Source: Methylobacterium aquaticum
GTDB taxonomy: Bacteria; Pseudomonadota; Alphaproteobacteria; Rhizobiales; Beijerinckiaceae
Length of the DNA: 64,000 nucleotides
Direction: 5' to 3'
NCBI RefSeq assembly: GCF_016804325.1
Contig: NZ_CP043627.1
Location: forward strand, 3,733,001-3,797,000
Positions within the stretch are counted from its first letter, which is position 1, and every line of letters begins with the position of its first letter. Below are positions 46,828 to 55,759 of this stretch, piece after piece. Under the pieces are notes generated by a model. That model was not told the origin of the DNA and ran no database searches. It worked only from the letters and a program-made list of their open reading frames with translations. The translations under genes and the position numbers were made by a program.

Positions 46828-47574
46828 TCAGAGCGTGAAGCCGCCATCGGCGACGTGGCACTGGCCGGTGGTGAAGCGGGACTCGTCCGAGGCGAGATAG
46901 ACGGCGAGCGCGCCCATCTCCTCCGTCGTGCCGAGCCGGCCCATCGGCTGGCGGTCGATGAAGGCCTGGCGGGCCTCGTCGACCGAGGTCTTGTTCATCG
47001 AGGCGAGGGCGGCGATGCGCTCGTCGAGGGAGGGCGACTGGATCGTGCCGGGGCAGATCGCGTTCGCCCGCACGCCGCTGCGGATGTAGTCCCGCGCCAC
47101 CGCCTTGGTGAGGCCCACCACCGCCGCCTTCGAGGCGCCGTAGACGTAGCGGTTCGGCGCGGTGGCGTCGGCGCCGACCGCCGAGGCGATGTTGACGATC
47201 GAGCCGTTGCCGCGCTCCAGCATCCCCGGCAGGAAGGCCCGGATGGTGCGGTGCATCGAGCGCACGTTGAGGTCGAAGGCCAGCTCCCACTCGGCGTCGG
47301 TGCAATCGAGGATGGTGCCGTGATGGACGAAGCCGGCGGCGTTCACCAGCACGTCGACCGGGCCCGCCCCCTTCGCGAACTCGGCCACCGCCGCGTCCGA
47401 GCGCACGTCGAGGGAGGCGGCCTGCGCGCCCTTCAAGCCCTCGAGCTTCCCCGCGTCGAGGTCGGTCGCCAGCACCTCGGCGCCCTCGGCCAGGAAGGCC
47501 GCCGCGATGGCGCGTCCGATCCCCTGGCCCGCCGCCGTCACGACCGCGCGCTTGCCCGTCAGCCGTCCCGCCAT
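46828..47574 (-). CDS. SDR-family oxidoreductase
   Basis: A 248-residue classical SDR. The N-terminal TAAGQGIGRA cofactor loop is that of the BDH2-like/2-keto-3-deoxy-L-fuconate dehydrogenase type. Asp after the loop favours NAD+. The catalytic Ser is in NIASAVGADA and the Tyr-x3-Lys in YVYGASKAAV. The C-terminal RQPMGRLGTTEEMGALAVYLASDES is standard. A sugar-acid or hydroxy-acid dehydrogenase role fits the neighbouring DenD-like gene, from which it is separated by the 121-bp repeat. Confidence 0.9.
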   Translation of the reverse strand: MAGRLTGKRAVVTAAGQGIGRAIAAAFLAEGAEVLATDLDAGKLEGLKGAQAASLDVRSDAAVAEFAKGAGPVDVLVNAAGFVHHGTILDCTDAEWELAFDLNVRSMHRTIRAFLPGMLERGNGSIVNIASAVGADATAPNRYVYGASKAAVVGLTKAVARDYIRSGVRANAICPGTIQSPSLDERIAALASMNKTSVDEARQAFIDRQPMGRLGTTEEMGALAVYLASDESRFTTGQCHVADGGFTL

Positions 47575-47633
47575 GTGTATCCTCCCGTCGTGTCGCGCCC
47601 CGCTCGGCGGCGGGGCTTGGTCGTGAAACCGTG

Positions 47634-47688
47634 TCGCCGTCAGGCGAGGGTCTTGTGCATCTCGCCGTCAGGCGAGGGTCTTGTGCAT
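47634..47688. repeat. 27-bp direct duplication at the GNAT gene end
   Basis: The 27-bp block beginning TCGCCGTCAGGCGAGGG occurs at 47634-47660 and 47662-47688, separated by one base. The second copy encodes the last residues (MHKTLA) and stop of the acetyltransferase gene. The first lies outside the coding frame. It is most likely a replication slippage duplication. Confidence 0.85.
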
Positions 47689-48828
47689 GTGGACCAGACG
47701 CCGATCGGCCAGGTCCTCGACCCGGTCGGTGGCGTAGCCCCGCCGTGCGTACCAGTCGATGTTCCGCACGAGCTTGTCCCCCGTGTAGAGCCGGAGGTCT
47801 GACAGGTCGAGGTCCCGCGCACGCGCCTCGGCCGCCGCCAGGAGGGCATTGCCGAGGCCGCTGCCCTGATGCGAAGGAGCGACCGCGACGCTCCAGATCG
47901 TCAGGTGATCGGGATGCGGATCGAGCACCAGGGCGCCGGCGGGTGCCTCGCCCCGGTCGCAGAGCCAGACCTCGTAGCGCGCCAGCACCTCGGCGGCGGG
48001 CGTGAGGAGCGGCACCGGCTCGACGCCGAGGATCGGGCGGTTCGGCGCGTAGGCCGCCTCCTGCAAGGCCGCGAGGGCGCCTTCGTCGGCCGTGGTCGCC
48101 CGGCGCAAGGCGGTGCCGGGAATCGCCGCGGCGGTCAGCGCGCCGAGGCGCAAGGACTGGCCGCCCGCGAGGTTTGCCGGATCGAGCCAGCGGTCGAAGC
48201 CCTGGCGGATCTGCGGCCACTCGGAATCGAGCATCGAGAACCAGGCCGTGTCGCGGTTGCGGCCCTTCACGATCATGCCCTGGCGAAACAGCCCCTCGTC
48301 GGAGAAGCCGAGGCGCCGCGCCGCGCTCCGGGAGGGGGCGTTGAGGGCGTTGCACTTCCACTCGTAGCGGCGATAGCCGAGATCGAACACGTACCCGGCC
48401 AGCAGCCGCATGGCCTCGGTGGCGCCGGGTTTGCGCTGCAAGGCCGGGGTGTAGAGGATGTTGCCGACCTCGATCACCCGGTTCGCCCGGTCGATCCGCA
48501 TCAGCGCGGCGTGGCCGACGGCCTTGCCGCTCCCGGCGTCGAGGATGGCGTAGAACAGGGGATCGGCGGAGGCTTCGCACCCCGCGAGATAGGCCTGGAA
48601 GCTCGCGCGGTCGTCGAACGGGCCGGCGGCCATGTATTGCCACAGGGCTTCCCGGCCGGGCCCGACCGCGCCCTCGGCGAGGTCGGCGCCGTGCGCCGCC
48701 GCATCGAGCGGCACGATCGTGACGTGGCGCCCGTCGAGGCGACGTCTTTCGGGTCCGGGCGCCGGGCCGGTCGTGGCGACGGGGTGGCCGATCGGCAGGC
48801 CGGTGACGGGATCGCGATCGGGATTCAT
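47668..48828 (-). CDS. two-domain GNAT acetyltransferase
   Basis: A 386-residue protein with two GNAT units. Residues about 33-205 resemble the RimJ/RimL protein acetyltransferase group (VEVGNILYTPALQRKPGATEAMRLL, YEWKCNALNAPSRSAARRLGF), and residues about 240-386 form a second GNAT domain with the acetyl-CoA loop SVAVAPSHQGSGLGNALL. Fused double-GNAT proteins occur in alphaproteobacteria. The ATG at 48828 overlaps the stop of the upstream gene (ATGA), so the pair is translationally coupled. Substrates are unknown. Confidence 0.85.
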   Translation of the reverse strand: MNPDRDPVTGLPIGHPVATTGPAPGPERRRLDGRHVTIVPLDAAAHGADLAEGAVGPGREALWQYMAAGPFDDRASFQAYLAGCEASADPLFYAILDAGSGKAVGHAALMRIDRANRVIEVGNILYTPALQRKPGATEAMRLLAGYVFDLGYRRYEWKCNALNAPSRSAARRLGFSDEGLFRQGMIVKGRNRDTAWFSMLDSEWPQIRQGFDRWLDPANLAGGQSLRLGALTAAAIPGTALRRATTADEGALAALQEAAYAPNRPILGVEPVPLLTPAAEVLARYEVWLCDRGEAPAGALVLDPHPDHLTIWSVAVAPSHQGSGLGNALLAAAEARARDLDLSDLRLYTGDKLVRNIDWYARRGYATDRVEDLADRRLVHMHKTLA

Positions 48829-49691
48829 GCGCCGCCCCGCTCCTTCAGGTCCCGGTTCTTCAGGTCTTGGCGGAAGAAGCCGTTGATCTCGGAAAAGCCG
48901 ACCGAGCCGTCGAAGCCGCCGAAGCTGCCCTCGTCGTGGATGCGCCGGGCGGCGCGGATGAAGCCGGTCCAGGCCGCCCGCGCCAGGGACGAGCCGACGC
49001 TGATCCGGCGCACGCCCAGGCCTTCGAGATCCGCGACCTTGAGGCCCGGATTGGTGCTCATCAGGATGTTGACCGGCACCGGCGCCAGGGCTTCCACCAG
49101 GGTGCGGATCTCCTCGCGCCGCTTCGGGCCGGGGGCGTAGACCACGTCAGCCCCGGCCTCGGCATAGGCCTGGAGCCGGCGGATCGCCTCGGGCAACGGC
49201 TCGGGATGGCCGGTGAGGTAGCATTCGGCCCGGCCGGTCAGCACCACGCCGGTGCCGGAGGCGTCGATCGCGGCCCGCGCGGCACGGATGCGCTCGGCGC
49301 CCTCCCGGATGTCGTAGAGCGGCCGGGCCGGGTCACCGGTGGCATCCTCGATCGACAGGCCGGCGATTCCGGTGGCGATGCAGGCCGCGACGTTGCGGGC
49401 GACGCCCTCGGGATCGTGGGCGTAGCCGGATTCGAAATCGGCGTTCACCGGCAGGTCGGTGGCGGCGGCGATCTCGGCGATGTGGGCCAGCATCGCGTCG
49501 AGGGGCACCGCCCAGTCGGTATCCGGCAGGGCGCGGGTGAAGGCGAAGCCCGAGCTGGTGGTGGCGAGCGCCGGGAACCCCATCGCCGCGAGGTAGCGAG
49601 CGGTGCCGATGTCCCAAGGGTTCGGCATCACGAAGCAGCCGCCCTCGTGGAGCCGCCGGAAGGCGGCGCGGGCTGCGGCGGGGTCGGTCAT
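48825..49691 (-). CDS. isocitrate lyase/PEP-mutase superfamily protein
   Basis: A 288-residue TIM-barrel enzyme of the isocitrate lyase/phosphoenolpyruvate mutase superfamily. It has PNPWDIGTARYLAAMGFPALATTSSG, the DFESGYAHDPEG metal-binding block, IEDATGDPARPLYDI and RAECYLTGHPEPLPEAI. The KKCGH signature of true isocitrate lyase is not present. Enzymes of this group cleave or form C-C or C-P bonds at 2-hydroxy or 2-oxo acids. It is translationally coupled to the GNAT gene. The substrate is unknown. Confidence 0.87.
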   Translation of the reverse strand: MTDPAAARAAFRRLHEGGCFVMPNPWDIGTARYLAAMGFPALATTSSGFAFTRALPDTDWAVPLDAMLAHIAEIAAATDLPVNADFESGYAHDPEGVARNVAACIATGIAGLSIEDATGDPARPLYDIREGAERIRAARAAIDASGTGVVLTGRAECYLTGHPEPLPEAIRRLQAYAEAGADVVYAPGPKRREEIRTLVEALAPVPVNILMSTNPGLKVADLEGLGVRRISVGSSLARAAWTGFIRAARRIHDEGSFGGFDGSVGFSEINGFFRQDLKNRDLKERGGA

Positions 49692-49806
49692 CGGAAGCGT
49701 CTCGCGGGAATCGGGGGCGCCAGCCTTTCATAGGGCGCCGCCCGCTGTAAACCGCGCGCCCGGTTTCTCGGGCGGTGTTCTCGAGCGGTGTTCTCGGGCG
49801 CTGGTC

Positions 49807-51789
49807 TCAGGCGGCGCGCACCGAGGCGATGAACGCCGCGACCTCGGCCCCGAGCCGGTCGGATTGCTGCGCCAGCGCGGAGGCCGAGGCCAGGACCTCG
49901 GCGGCGGCGGTACCGGCCTCCTCGGAATCCTGGGCGACGCCGGAGATGGTGCGCGTCACCTCGCCGGTGCCGGTCGAGGCCTCGGCGACGTTGCGGGCGA
50001 TCTCGCGCATCGCCTCGCCCTGTTGCGCGACCGCGGTGGCGATCGCGGCGGCGCCCCCGTCGATCTCGCGGATGCGGGCGGTGACGGTGCCGATCGCCGC
50101 GACGGCGCGGGCCGTGGCGGCCTGGATCTGCCCGATCTGGCCGCCGACCTCCTCGGTGGCCCGGGCGGTCTGGCTCGCCAGTTGCTTCACTTCCGCCGCC
50201 ACGACCGCGAAGCCGCGTCCCGCCTCGCCGGCCCGGGCCGCCTCGATCGTCGCATTGAGGGCGAGAAGGTTGGTCTGCCCGGCGATGGTCGAGATCAACT
50301 GCACCACGTCGCCGATCCGGCGGGCGGCGCCGTCGAGGGCCTGGACGAAGGCGCCGGCCTCGTCGGTCTCGGCCACGGCCCGCCGCGCGAGGTCGGCGGA
50401 ATCCCGCACCTGCCGGCCGATCGCCGCCACGGTGGCGCCGACCTGCCCGGCCGCCGCCGAGACCGCTTCGACGTTCCGCGCCGTCTCCTCGGCCGCCGCC
50501 GCCACGGTGGCGGAGCGCTCGGCCGTGCCGGCGGCGATGCCGCTCATGCCGCGGGCGGTCTCCTGGAGGGCGCCGGCCGAGGCCGAGACCGTGGCGGCCA
50601 CCACGCCCACCGCCTGCTCGAACCGGTCAGCCATGTCGCGGAACGCCGCCCGCCGCTCCGCCTCGCTGCTGGCGCGCCGGGCCGCCTGGTCGGCGACGAG
50701 GGCCGCATTCTCGACCATGGTGGCGTGGAACACCGCGAAGGCCCGGCCGATGGCGCCGATCTCGTCCTTGCGTTCGGAGAGCCGGCGCCGGGAGGCTGGC
50801 ACGGCGACGGCGAGGTCGCCGCCGGCGACCCGCCCCATCGCGGCCGCGAGATGCGTCAGCGGGCGGGAGATGCGCTCGCCGACCCACCAGGACAGGCCGG
50901 CGGCGCACAGGACGACGAGGCCGATGCAGCCGAGGATCATCCGGCCCGTCCAGTCCCGGGAGGCCGTCACCGCCGCCTGCGCCCGGGCGCGCTCCTCCTC
51001 GGCGGCCCGCGCCACCGCGGCGATGCGGGGCGCGAGGCGCGCATGAATCGTCGCGAGGTCGTCCGCCTCCTCCTTCAGGCTGCCGGCGCCGACGAGATAG
51101 GCCATGAAGCCGTCGCGGTAGCGCCCGACGAGGCCGCCGATCTCCGCCTTCTCGTCCGCGCCCAGGCCTGTGCGCCCCAGGGCCTCCTCGAACTCCGCCG
51201 CCCGCGCCCGCAGGGCGTCGCCATAGGCCTCGTCGCCCCGCAGCATGAAGTCCTTCTCGTGCCGGCGCATGGTCAGCATCAGCACGGCGAGGCGGGGATC
51301 GTCGATCCGGGCGAGGCGGGCCTCGACGTCGTGGATCGCCGCGCGCAGCCGCCCCTGCAGCCCGTCCTTCTCGGTGAAGCCGAGGGTGGCTTGCGCGGCC
51401 GCGACGTTCTGGAAGCGCGTGGCATAGATGTTGAGGCCGGCCCGCAGCGCCTCCGCCGCCTTGAGCGGCGCATCGCCCGGCAGGGGGGCGACCCGCCGCT
51501 CGATCTCCTCCAGGGTCTCGCCCGCCTTCGTCAGCAGGGCCTGGCGCTCAGCGATCAGCGTGTGCCGCCGGTGCAGCAGGAAATCGGTCTCGATCTGGTG
51601 CGCCTTGAGCAGGCTGTCGGAGACCACCGTGATCAGGCTTGCCAGTTCGGCGGCCCGGTCGGCGCTCGCCTGCTTCCTCTCCTGCGTCCAGGAACCCCAC
51701 CCGAAGACGATGCCCAACAGAAGGACGCCACCGATACCGAGGGCCGCGATCTGTGCGCGCAGACCAGGGCTGGGGAAGCTGAGCTTCAT
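49807..51789 (-). CDS. methyl-accepting chemotaxis protein
   Basis: A 660-residue chemoreceptor. It has an N-terminal membrane helix, a large periplasmic helical region (residues about 40-305) with the [21 protein letters not shown] pattern of the HBM/4HB-like sensor, a second helix around 310-330, a HAMP segment ([25 protein letters not shown]), and a cytoplasmic signalling tip with the conserved [10 protein letters not shown] and [27 protein letters not shown] block. It presumably drives CheA kinase control in response to a small ligand. The start ATG at 51789 begins MKLSFPS. Confidence 0.93.
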   Translation of the reverse strand: MKLSFPSPGLRAQIAALGIGGVLLLGIVFGWGSWTQERKQASADRAAELASLITVVSDSLLKAHQIETDFLLHRRHTLIAERQALLTKAGETLEEIERRVAPLPGDAPLKAAEALRAGLNIYATRFQNVAAAQATLGFTEKDGLQGRLRAAIHDVEARLARIDDPRLAVLMLTMRRHEKDFMLRGDEAYGDALRARAAEFEEALGRTGLGADEKAEIGGLVGRYRDGFMAYLVGAGSLKEEADDLATIHARLAPRIAAVARAAEEERARAQAAVTASRDWTGRMILGCIGLVVLCAAGLSWWVGERISRPLTHLAAAMGRVAGGDLAVAVPASRRRLSERKDEIGAIGRAFAVFHATMVENAALVADQAARRASSEAERRAAFRDMADRFEQAVGVVAATVSASAGALQETARGMSGIAAGTAERSATVAAAAEETARNVEAVSAAAGQVGATVAAIGRQVRDSADLARRAVAETDEAGAFVQALDGAARRIGDVVQLISTIAGQTNLLALNATIEAARAGEAGRGFAVVAAEVKQLASQTARATEEVGGQIGQIQAATARAVAAIGTVTARIREIDGGAAAIATAVAQQGEAMREIARNVAEASTGTGEVTRTISGVAQDSEEAGTAAAEVLASASALAQQSDRLGAEVAAFIASVRAA

Positions 51790-51979
51790 TGGACGACCCA
51801 CCGGAAGGACGGGCCATGACGTTAGCCGGACACCAGTTAAGATCCGGTACGGGTGGAAACGTTGCGTGACATAACGGCTATCTGACGCAAAAGACTAACA
51901 GTCTTTCGCGTACAAGACTGGAGTATCGATCATCGGGCAGCGACGGCGCCCCCTCGGCCTGCCTTCAGGGGCGGGCCCG

Positions 51980-52717
51980 TCACCGATCGGCGGACAGCAT
52001 CCGCGCCAGATCCTCAGACAGGCCGACACTCTCGGTCGGCGGCAGGGCCGGCCGGGCGCCCGCGAGACCCGCCGTTGCGATCACCGCCCGCGCCCCGGCC
52101 TCGACCGAGCAGATCACCGGCACGGCGACCTGCGGCTGGACCCGTTCGGCGAGGCCGGCGAGGGCCGCGCCGCCGAGCACCACCACGTCGGCCCCGTCGA
52201 TCTCGGCGCAGTCGCGGCAGGCGGCCGCCAGGCGGCCGAGCGCGGCGTCGGGATCGCGGGCGATCTCGCCGCCGGTGGGGGCCACGGTGCGGATGCCGGC
52301 GAGGCGCTCGGTCAGGCCGAGCATCGCCACGAACTCGGTCAGCATCGGCTTCCACAGGACGCCGCCGGTGACGATGCCGATGCGGCGCCCCCGGGTGCAG
52401 GCGAGGTGCAAGGCGCCTTCGGCCATGCCGACGACCGGCACCGGCGAGACTTCCTTGAGGGCGAGCAAGCCGGGATCGCCGAAGCAGGCGAGATAGACCG
52501 CGTCGCAGCCGGCGACGTTCGCCGCCAGGGCATCGAGGGCGGCATGGCCGGCGATGGCCGCGGCGGCGCGGCTCGCGATGTAGCGGGCGCCGAAGCGGCC
52601 GGTCACCGGCACGATCTCGGCCGGGATCAGGCGCCGATGAAGCACCTGCCGGACGTGGGCGGCCGCCTGCTCGGTGACGGCGGCCGTGGTGTTGGGATTG
52701 ATGAGCAGGATGCGCAC
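51980..52717 (-). CDS. Asp/Glu/hydantoin racemase family protein
   Basis: A 245-residue protein with MRILLINPNTTAAVTEQ and the first catalytic Cys in CDAVYLACFGDPGL. The second Cys expected in the LGCAGM motif is replaced: the segment reads LGGAALAG. Hydantoin racemases use both cysteines for two-base racemisation, so this member may act as a one-base enzyme such as maleate isomerase-like or may be inactive for racemisation. No hydantoinase gene is near. The start ATG at 52717 begins the fold. Confidence 0.87.
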   Translation of the reverse strand: MRILLINPNTTAAVTEQAAAHVRQVLHRRLIPAEIVPVTGRFGARYIASRAAAAIAGHAALDALAANVAGCDAVYLACFGDPGLLALKEVSPVPVVGMAEGALHLACTRGRRIGIVTGGVLWKPMLTEFVAMLGLTERLAGIRTVAPTGGEIARDPDAALGRLAAACRDCAEIDGADVVVLGGAALAGLAERVQPQVAVPVICSVEAGARAVIATAGLAGARPALPPTESVGLSEDLARMLSADR

Positions 52718-52765
52718 GGTCAGGTCTCCCCGCAGGTGTCCCGGCGCATCCCGCCTATCACGCGG

Positions 52766-53542
52766 CTACTTCTCGACGAAGGCCTTCTCGATGACGTAGT
52801 GGCCGGCCTCGCCGTGGTTGCCCTCGACGTAGCCGGCGCCGGCGAGCAGGTCGCGGGTGTCGCGGATCATGTCGGGGCTGCCGCAGAGCATGAAGCGGTC
52901 GGCCTCCTTCGTCATCGTCGGCAGGCCGATGTCGGAGAAGAGCTTGCCCGAGGTCATCAGGTCGGTGATGCGGCCGCGGTTGCGGAACGGCTCGCGGGTC
53001 ACGGTCGGGTAGTAGATCAGCTGGTCGCGGACCATCTCGCCGATCAGCTCGTGCTGCGGCAGCGTCTCGGTGATCGTCTCGCCGTAGGCGAGCTCCTGGA
53101 CCTGGCGGCAGCCATGGACCAGGATCACCTTCTCGAAGCGCTCGTAGGTCTCGGGATCCTTGATGATCGCCAGGAACGGCGCGAGGCCGGTGCCGGTGCC
53201 GAGCAGGTAGAGGTTGCGGCCGGGCATCAGGTTGTCGAGCACCAGGGTGCCGGTGGCCTTGCGGCTGACCACGATCGGGTCGCCGACCTTGAGGTGCTGC
53301 AGCTTCGAGGTGAGCGGGCCGTTAGCCACCTTGATGGAGAAGAACTCCAGCTCGTCCTCGTAGTTGGCGCTGACCACGCTGTAGGCGCGAAGCAGCGGCT
53401 TGGCGCCCTCGCCCTTGAGGCCGATCATGGTGAACTCGCCGTTGCGGAAGCGGAACGACGGGTCGCGGGTGGTGCGGAAGCTGAAGAGCGAGTCCGTCCA
53501 GTGATGGACGGACAGGACGCGCTCCTCGTTGAAGTTGCTCAT
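52766..53542 (-). CDS. fpr: ferredoxin/flavodoxin--NADP+ reductase
   Basis: A 258-residue FAD enzyme moving electrons between NADPH and ferredoxin or flavodoxin. RAYSVVSANYEDELEFFSIKV is the FAD-binding block (RxYS), and LGTGTGLAPFLAIIKDPETYERF is the NADP-binding part, along with FMLCGSPDMIRDTRDLL. The C-terminal YVIEKAFVEK is that of bacterial Fpr. Often induced by oxidative stress. The start at 53542 is well supported. The gene stands alone. Confidence 0.94.
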   Translation of the reverse strand: MSNFNEERVLSVHHWTDSLFSFRTTRDPSFRFRNGEFTMIGLKGEGAKPLLRAYSVVSANYEDELEFFSIKVANGPLTSKLQHLKVGDPIVVSRKATGTLVLDNLMPGRNLYLLGTGTGLAPFLAIIKDPETYERFEKVILVHGCRQVQELAYGETITETLPQHELIGEMVRDQLIYYPTVTREPFRNRGRITDLMTSGKLFSDIGLPTMTKEADRFMLCGSPDMIRDTRDLLAGAGYVEGNHGEAGHYVIEKAFVEK

Positions 53543-53717
53543 CGTGCCAGGAATCCTGAAAGGCGCTCGACGGGTCGCGAGGTTGTCGGTTTGGGATGCT
53601 CATCTCGCAGGTGCGGCATCGCCGTCAAGGCGTCGGCGCACAAGCGAGGTCTGCGTGGCCGTCAAGCCGCAGGGAAAACCGGCTGTTCTTCGGAATGCTT
53701 CCAACACGCGACCCGAT

Positions 53718-53805
53718 GACGTGGAGACCGGTCCGCCGCAGAAAATGCGGCAAAACCAGAGACCTGAAGCACTCCCCGGTTGCAGCGCGATCGTGACGTG
53801 CCCCA
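53718..53805 (+). repeat. dispersed repeat, inverted-pair copy A
   Basis: This about 88-bp element (GACCGGTCCGCCGCAGAAAA within it) is about 80% identical, in reverse orientation, to 54049-54134. The shared core includes GCAG(A)AAATGCGGCAAAA, TGCAGCGCGATCGTGA and GGAGACCGGT-type ends. A weaker related core (TCGAACCGGTAACCGCTTCGG) occurs near 33840. Confidence 0.75.
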
Positions 53806-54048
53806 GGGCGCGGGCGCCCGGCACCGGCGAGCGGAGGGCTCCTCCTGTGACCGACGCTCCTATATGGGTCTCCTGTGCAAGGACGGCACCCCGCGGCCGG
53901 TGCCGGTGGGTCCACGACCAGGATCACCGGCTCGACCGGACGGCGGCCTGGATGCGGCCGGGGTGACGTATCTCCGCACCGGCCCGTCCCGGGCCGATTC
54001 ATTCCGGGCCGATGTCCTCGCCGGTTCGACCGGCGGATGGAGCCCCCT

Positions 54049-54134
54049 AGAGCACTTCACGATCGCGCTGCAATCGCGAAGCTCTCCAGGCCTTTGATTT
54101 TGCCGCATTTCTGCGACGAACCGGTATCCACTTC
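54049..54134 (-). repeat. dispersed repeat, inverted-pair copy B
   Basis: Reverse-orientation partner of 53718-53805. Read on the minus strand it gives GAAGTGGATACCGGTTCG, CGCAGAAATGCGGCAAAATC and GCAGCGCGATCGTGAAGTGC. Such sequences resemble the short intergenic elements repeated in many Rhizobiales genomes. Confidence 0.75.
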
Positions 54135-54314
54135 GTCGGAAAATGCTCGAGCGGAGTTCGACGTGACCGTGACCTTCTGCTTCACCCCCGCGCACCGGGG
54201 CCTCGCCCCCCACCCTGCTCGTCCCCCGCAGATGAGAGAGGACTTCGCCGGAATCCGCGCCGCGATGGTCCGGCCAGGTCCCGCCCCCGGCCCGCGGAAG
54301 GCGCACTGACCGCG

Positions 54315-55160
54315 ATGGCGATCGGCCCGACCTCGCCCGCCGCCGAAGCCTTTCTGGCGGCCCTCGCCGATCCGGCCTGCCGGCCGGTGGCGGCGCAGGC
54401 CGCCGCGCTCGTGGTGGCCCATCCGGACGACGAGTGCATCGGCTGCGGCGCGCAGCTGCCGCGCCTTGCCGGCCTGACCGTGATCCACGTCACCGACGGG
54501 GCGCCCCGCGACGGGCGCGACGCCGCGCGCCGCGGATTCTCGGATCCCGAAGCCTACGCGGCCGCCCGCGCCCGGGAGCTCGATGCCGCCTTGAGCCTCG
54601 CCGGCATCCCGCCCGAGCGGCGCATCACGCTCGGGTATCCCGACGGGGGTGTGGCGGAGCGCATCGCGTCGCTCGCCCGGCACCTGGCCGAGGTCTTCGT
54701 CGCGCGCGGCATCACGGTGGCGCTGACTCATGCCTGCGAGGGCGGCCATCCGGACCACGACGCGGTGGCGCTCGCGCTTCGCGGCGCCCGGCGCCTGCTC
54801 GGTCCCGAGCGCCTCGTGGTGATCGAGATGCCGTTCTACCATGCCGGGCCGGAGGGGTTCGACGCCGACCTGTGGGCCACCGACTTTCTGGCCGCCGATC
54901 CGCCGCGGCGGGCGATCGCGCTCCATCTCGACCCCGAGGATTGCGCCTTCAAGGCCGCCCTGTTCGCCGCCCATGCGAGCCAGGCCGCGACCCTGAACCA
55001 AGTCCCGATCGCCCTTGAGCGCTTCCGCGAGGCACCGGACGGCCCGTTCGGAATCCTGCCGAACGGCGGGCGCCTGCTCTACGGGAAATCGGGCCTCGAC
55101 GGGACGCGGTTCCAGGCGCTCGCCGAGACGGCGGAGCGGGAGATCGCCGGTACCGGCTGA
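54315..55160 (+). CDS. PIG-L family deacetylase
   Basis: A 281-residue zinc-dependent N-acetylglucosaminyl-type deacetylase. The metal-binding AHPDDE (VVAHPDDECIGCGAQ) and the HPDHD block (EGGHPDHDAVALA) are present, as are HVTDGAPRDGRD and the LGYPDG loop. Members act on GlcNAc-PI, mycothiol precursors or other N-acetyl sugars. It is convergent with the luxI-linked small genes. Substrate unknown. Confidence 0.92.
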   Translation: MAIGPTSPAAEAFLAALADPACRPVAAQAAALVVAHPDDECIGCGAQLPRLAGLTVIHVTDGAPRDGRDAARRGFSDPEAYAAARARELDAALSLAGIPPERRITLGYPDGGVAERIASLARHLAEVFVARGITVALTHACEGGHPDHDAVALALRGARRLLGPERLVVIEMPFYHAGPEGFDADLWATDFLAADPPRRAIALHLDPEDCAFKAALFAAHASQAATLNQVPIALERFREAPDGPFGILPNGGRLLYGKSGLDGTRFQALAETAEREIAGTG

Positions 55161-55188
55161 CCGGCGACCGATCCGCGCCCGGCGCTGG

Positions 55189-55419
55189 TCAGGACGACAT
55201 CGTCCGCTCCCCCTCGCCCTCCTCGCCGAAGCCGAGCTCGTCGAACACGGCCGCGGCCGCGCGGATCATCGCCTGCACGGAGGGCAGGTCGCGGATCTGC
55301 GGGCTCGCGGTGTGCTGCAGGTCGAGGATGCCGGCGGCGAGGCGCAGGGCCTGGATCTCGGCCCGGGCGGCCTGGGAGAGATGGGACTGCGACGGGGAGG
55401 AGTGGAGGGCGGGCGTCAT
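55189..55419 (-). CDS. small hypothetical protein near luxI
   Basis: A 76-residue protein (SQAARAEIQALRLAAGILDLQHTASPQIRDLPSVQAMIRAAAAVFDELGFGEEGE), mostly helical. ATG 55419. It lies downstream of the 80-residue gene on the same strand and could belong to the quorum-sensing operon. No family is recognised. The codon pattern supports a real frame, but the coding call is not firm. Confidence 0.5.
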   Translation of the reverse strand: MTPALHSSPSQSHLSQAARAEIQALRLAAGILDLQHTASPQIRDLPSVQAMIRAAAAVFDELGFGEEGEGERTMSS

Positions 55420-55505
55420 GGTGCGGGCCTGGGCGTGGGTGGACGGGATGGGACGGGCCGCCTCGCGACGGGCGCGGGGCCGGAGCGGACGGGATGCGGG
55501 AAGCG

Positions 55506-55748
55506 TCACGACCAATGCTCCCCCGGCACTTGAACGGACGGCTGGCCTGACGGCGGATAGGTGCGGCCGACATGCCAGAGCGCGAGCCGGATCAGGTCGA
55601 GGGCGACCGGATCCCCGCACTCCGCGGCGCTCCGGTAGGCCTCGATCAGGTGCTCGGCCAGGCGGTCGGCCGGCGGCTGCGGGCTCGCCGCCGGCTGCGC
55701 GAGGCGGGGCATCGGGGTGGAGAGGCGGGTGTCGCCGTAACGCGGCAT
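55506..55748 (-). CDS. small hypothetical protein directly downstream of luxI
   Basis: An 80-residue protein whose core (DRLAEHLIEAYRSAAECGDPVALDLIRLALWHVGRTYPPSG) is predicted to form two or three helices. The ATG at 55748 lies 11 bp after the luxI stop, so it is probably co-transcribed. Small genes next to luxI often modulate quorum sensing, but this one has no recognised family. Its role is inferred only from location. Confidence 0.65.
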   Translation of the reverse strand: MPRYGDTRLSTPMPRLAQPAASPQPPADRLAEHLIEAYRSAAECGDPVALDLIRLALWHVGRTYPPSGQPSVQVPGEHWS

Positions 55749-55759
55749 CGCTGACGACC

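Larger units (their letters stand above)
53543..54314. other. long intergenic region with an inverted pair of repeats
   Basis: A 772-bp gap without a supported protein gene. It contains two related sequences of 85-90 bp in inverted orientation (53718-53805 and 54049-54134). The spacer between them shows no gene or tRNA. Short frames in it lack domains or good starts. Confidence 0.6.

Noticed and set aside
53875..54309. Plus-strand frame of 144 residues in the repeat-bearing gap
   Set aside because: It runs through the inverted repeats, lacks a ribosome site and has Arg/Pro-rich composition.
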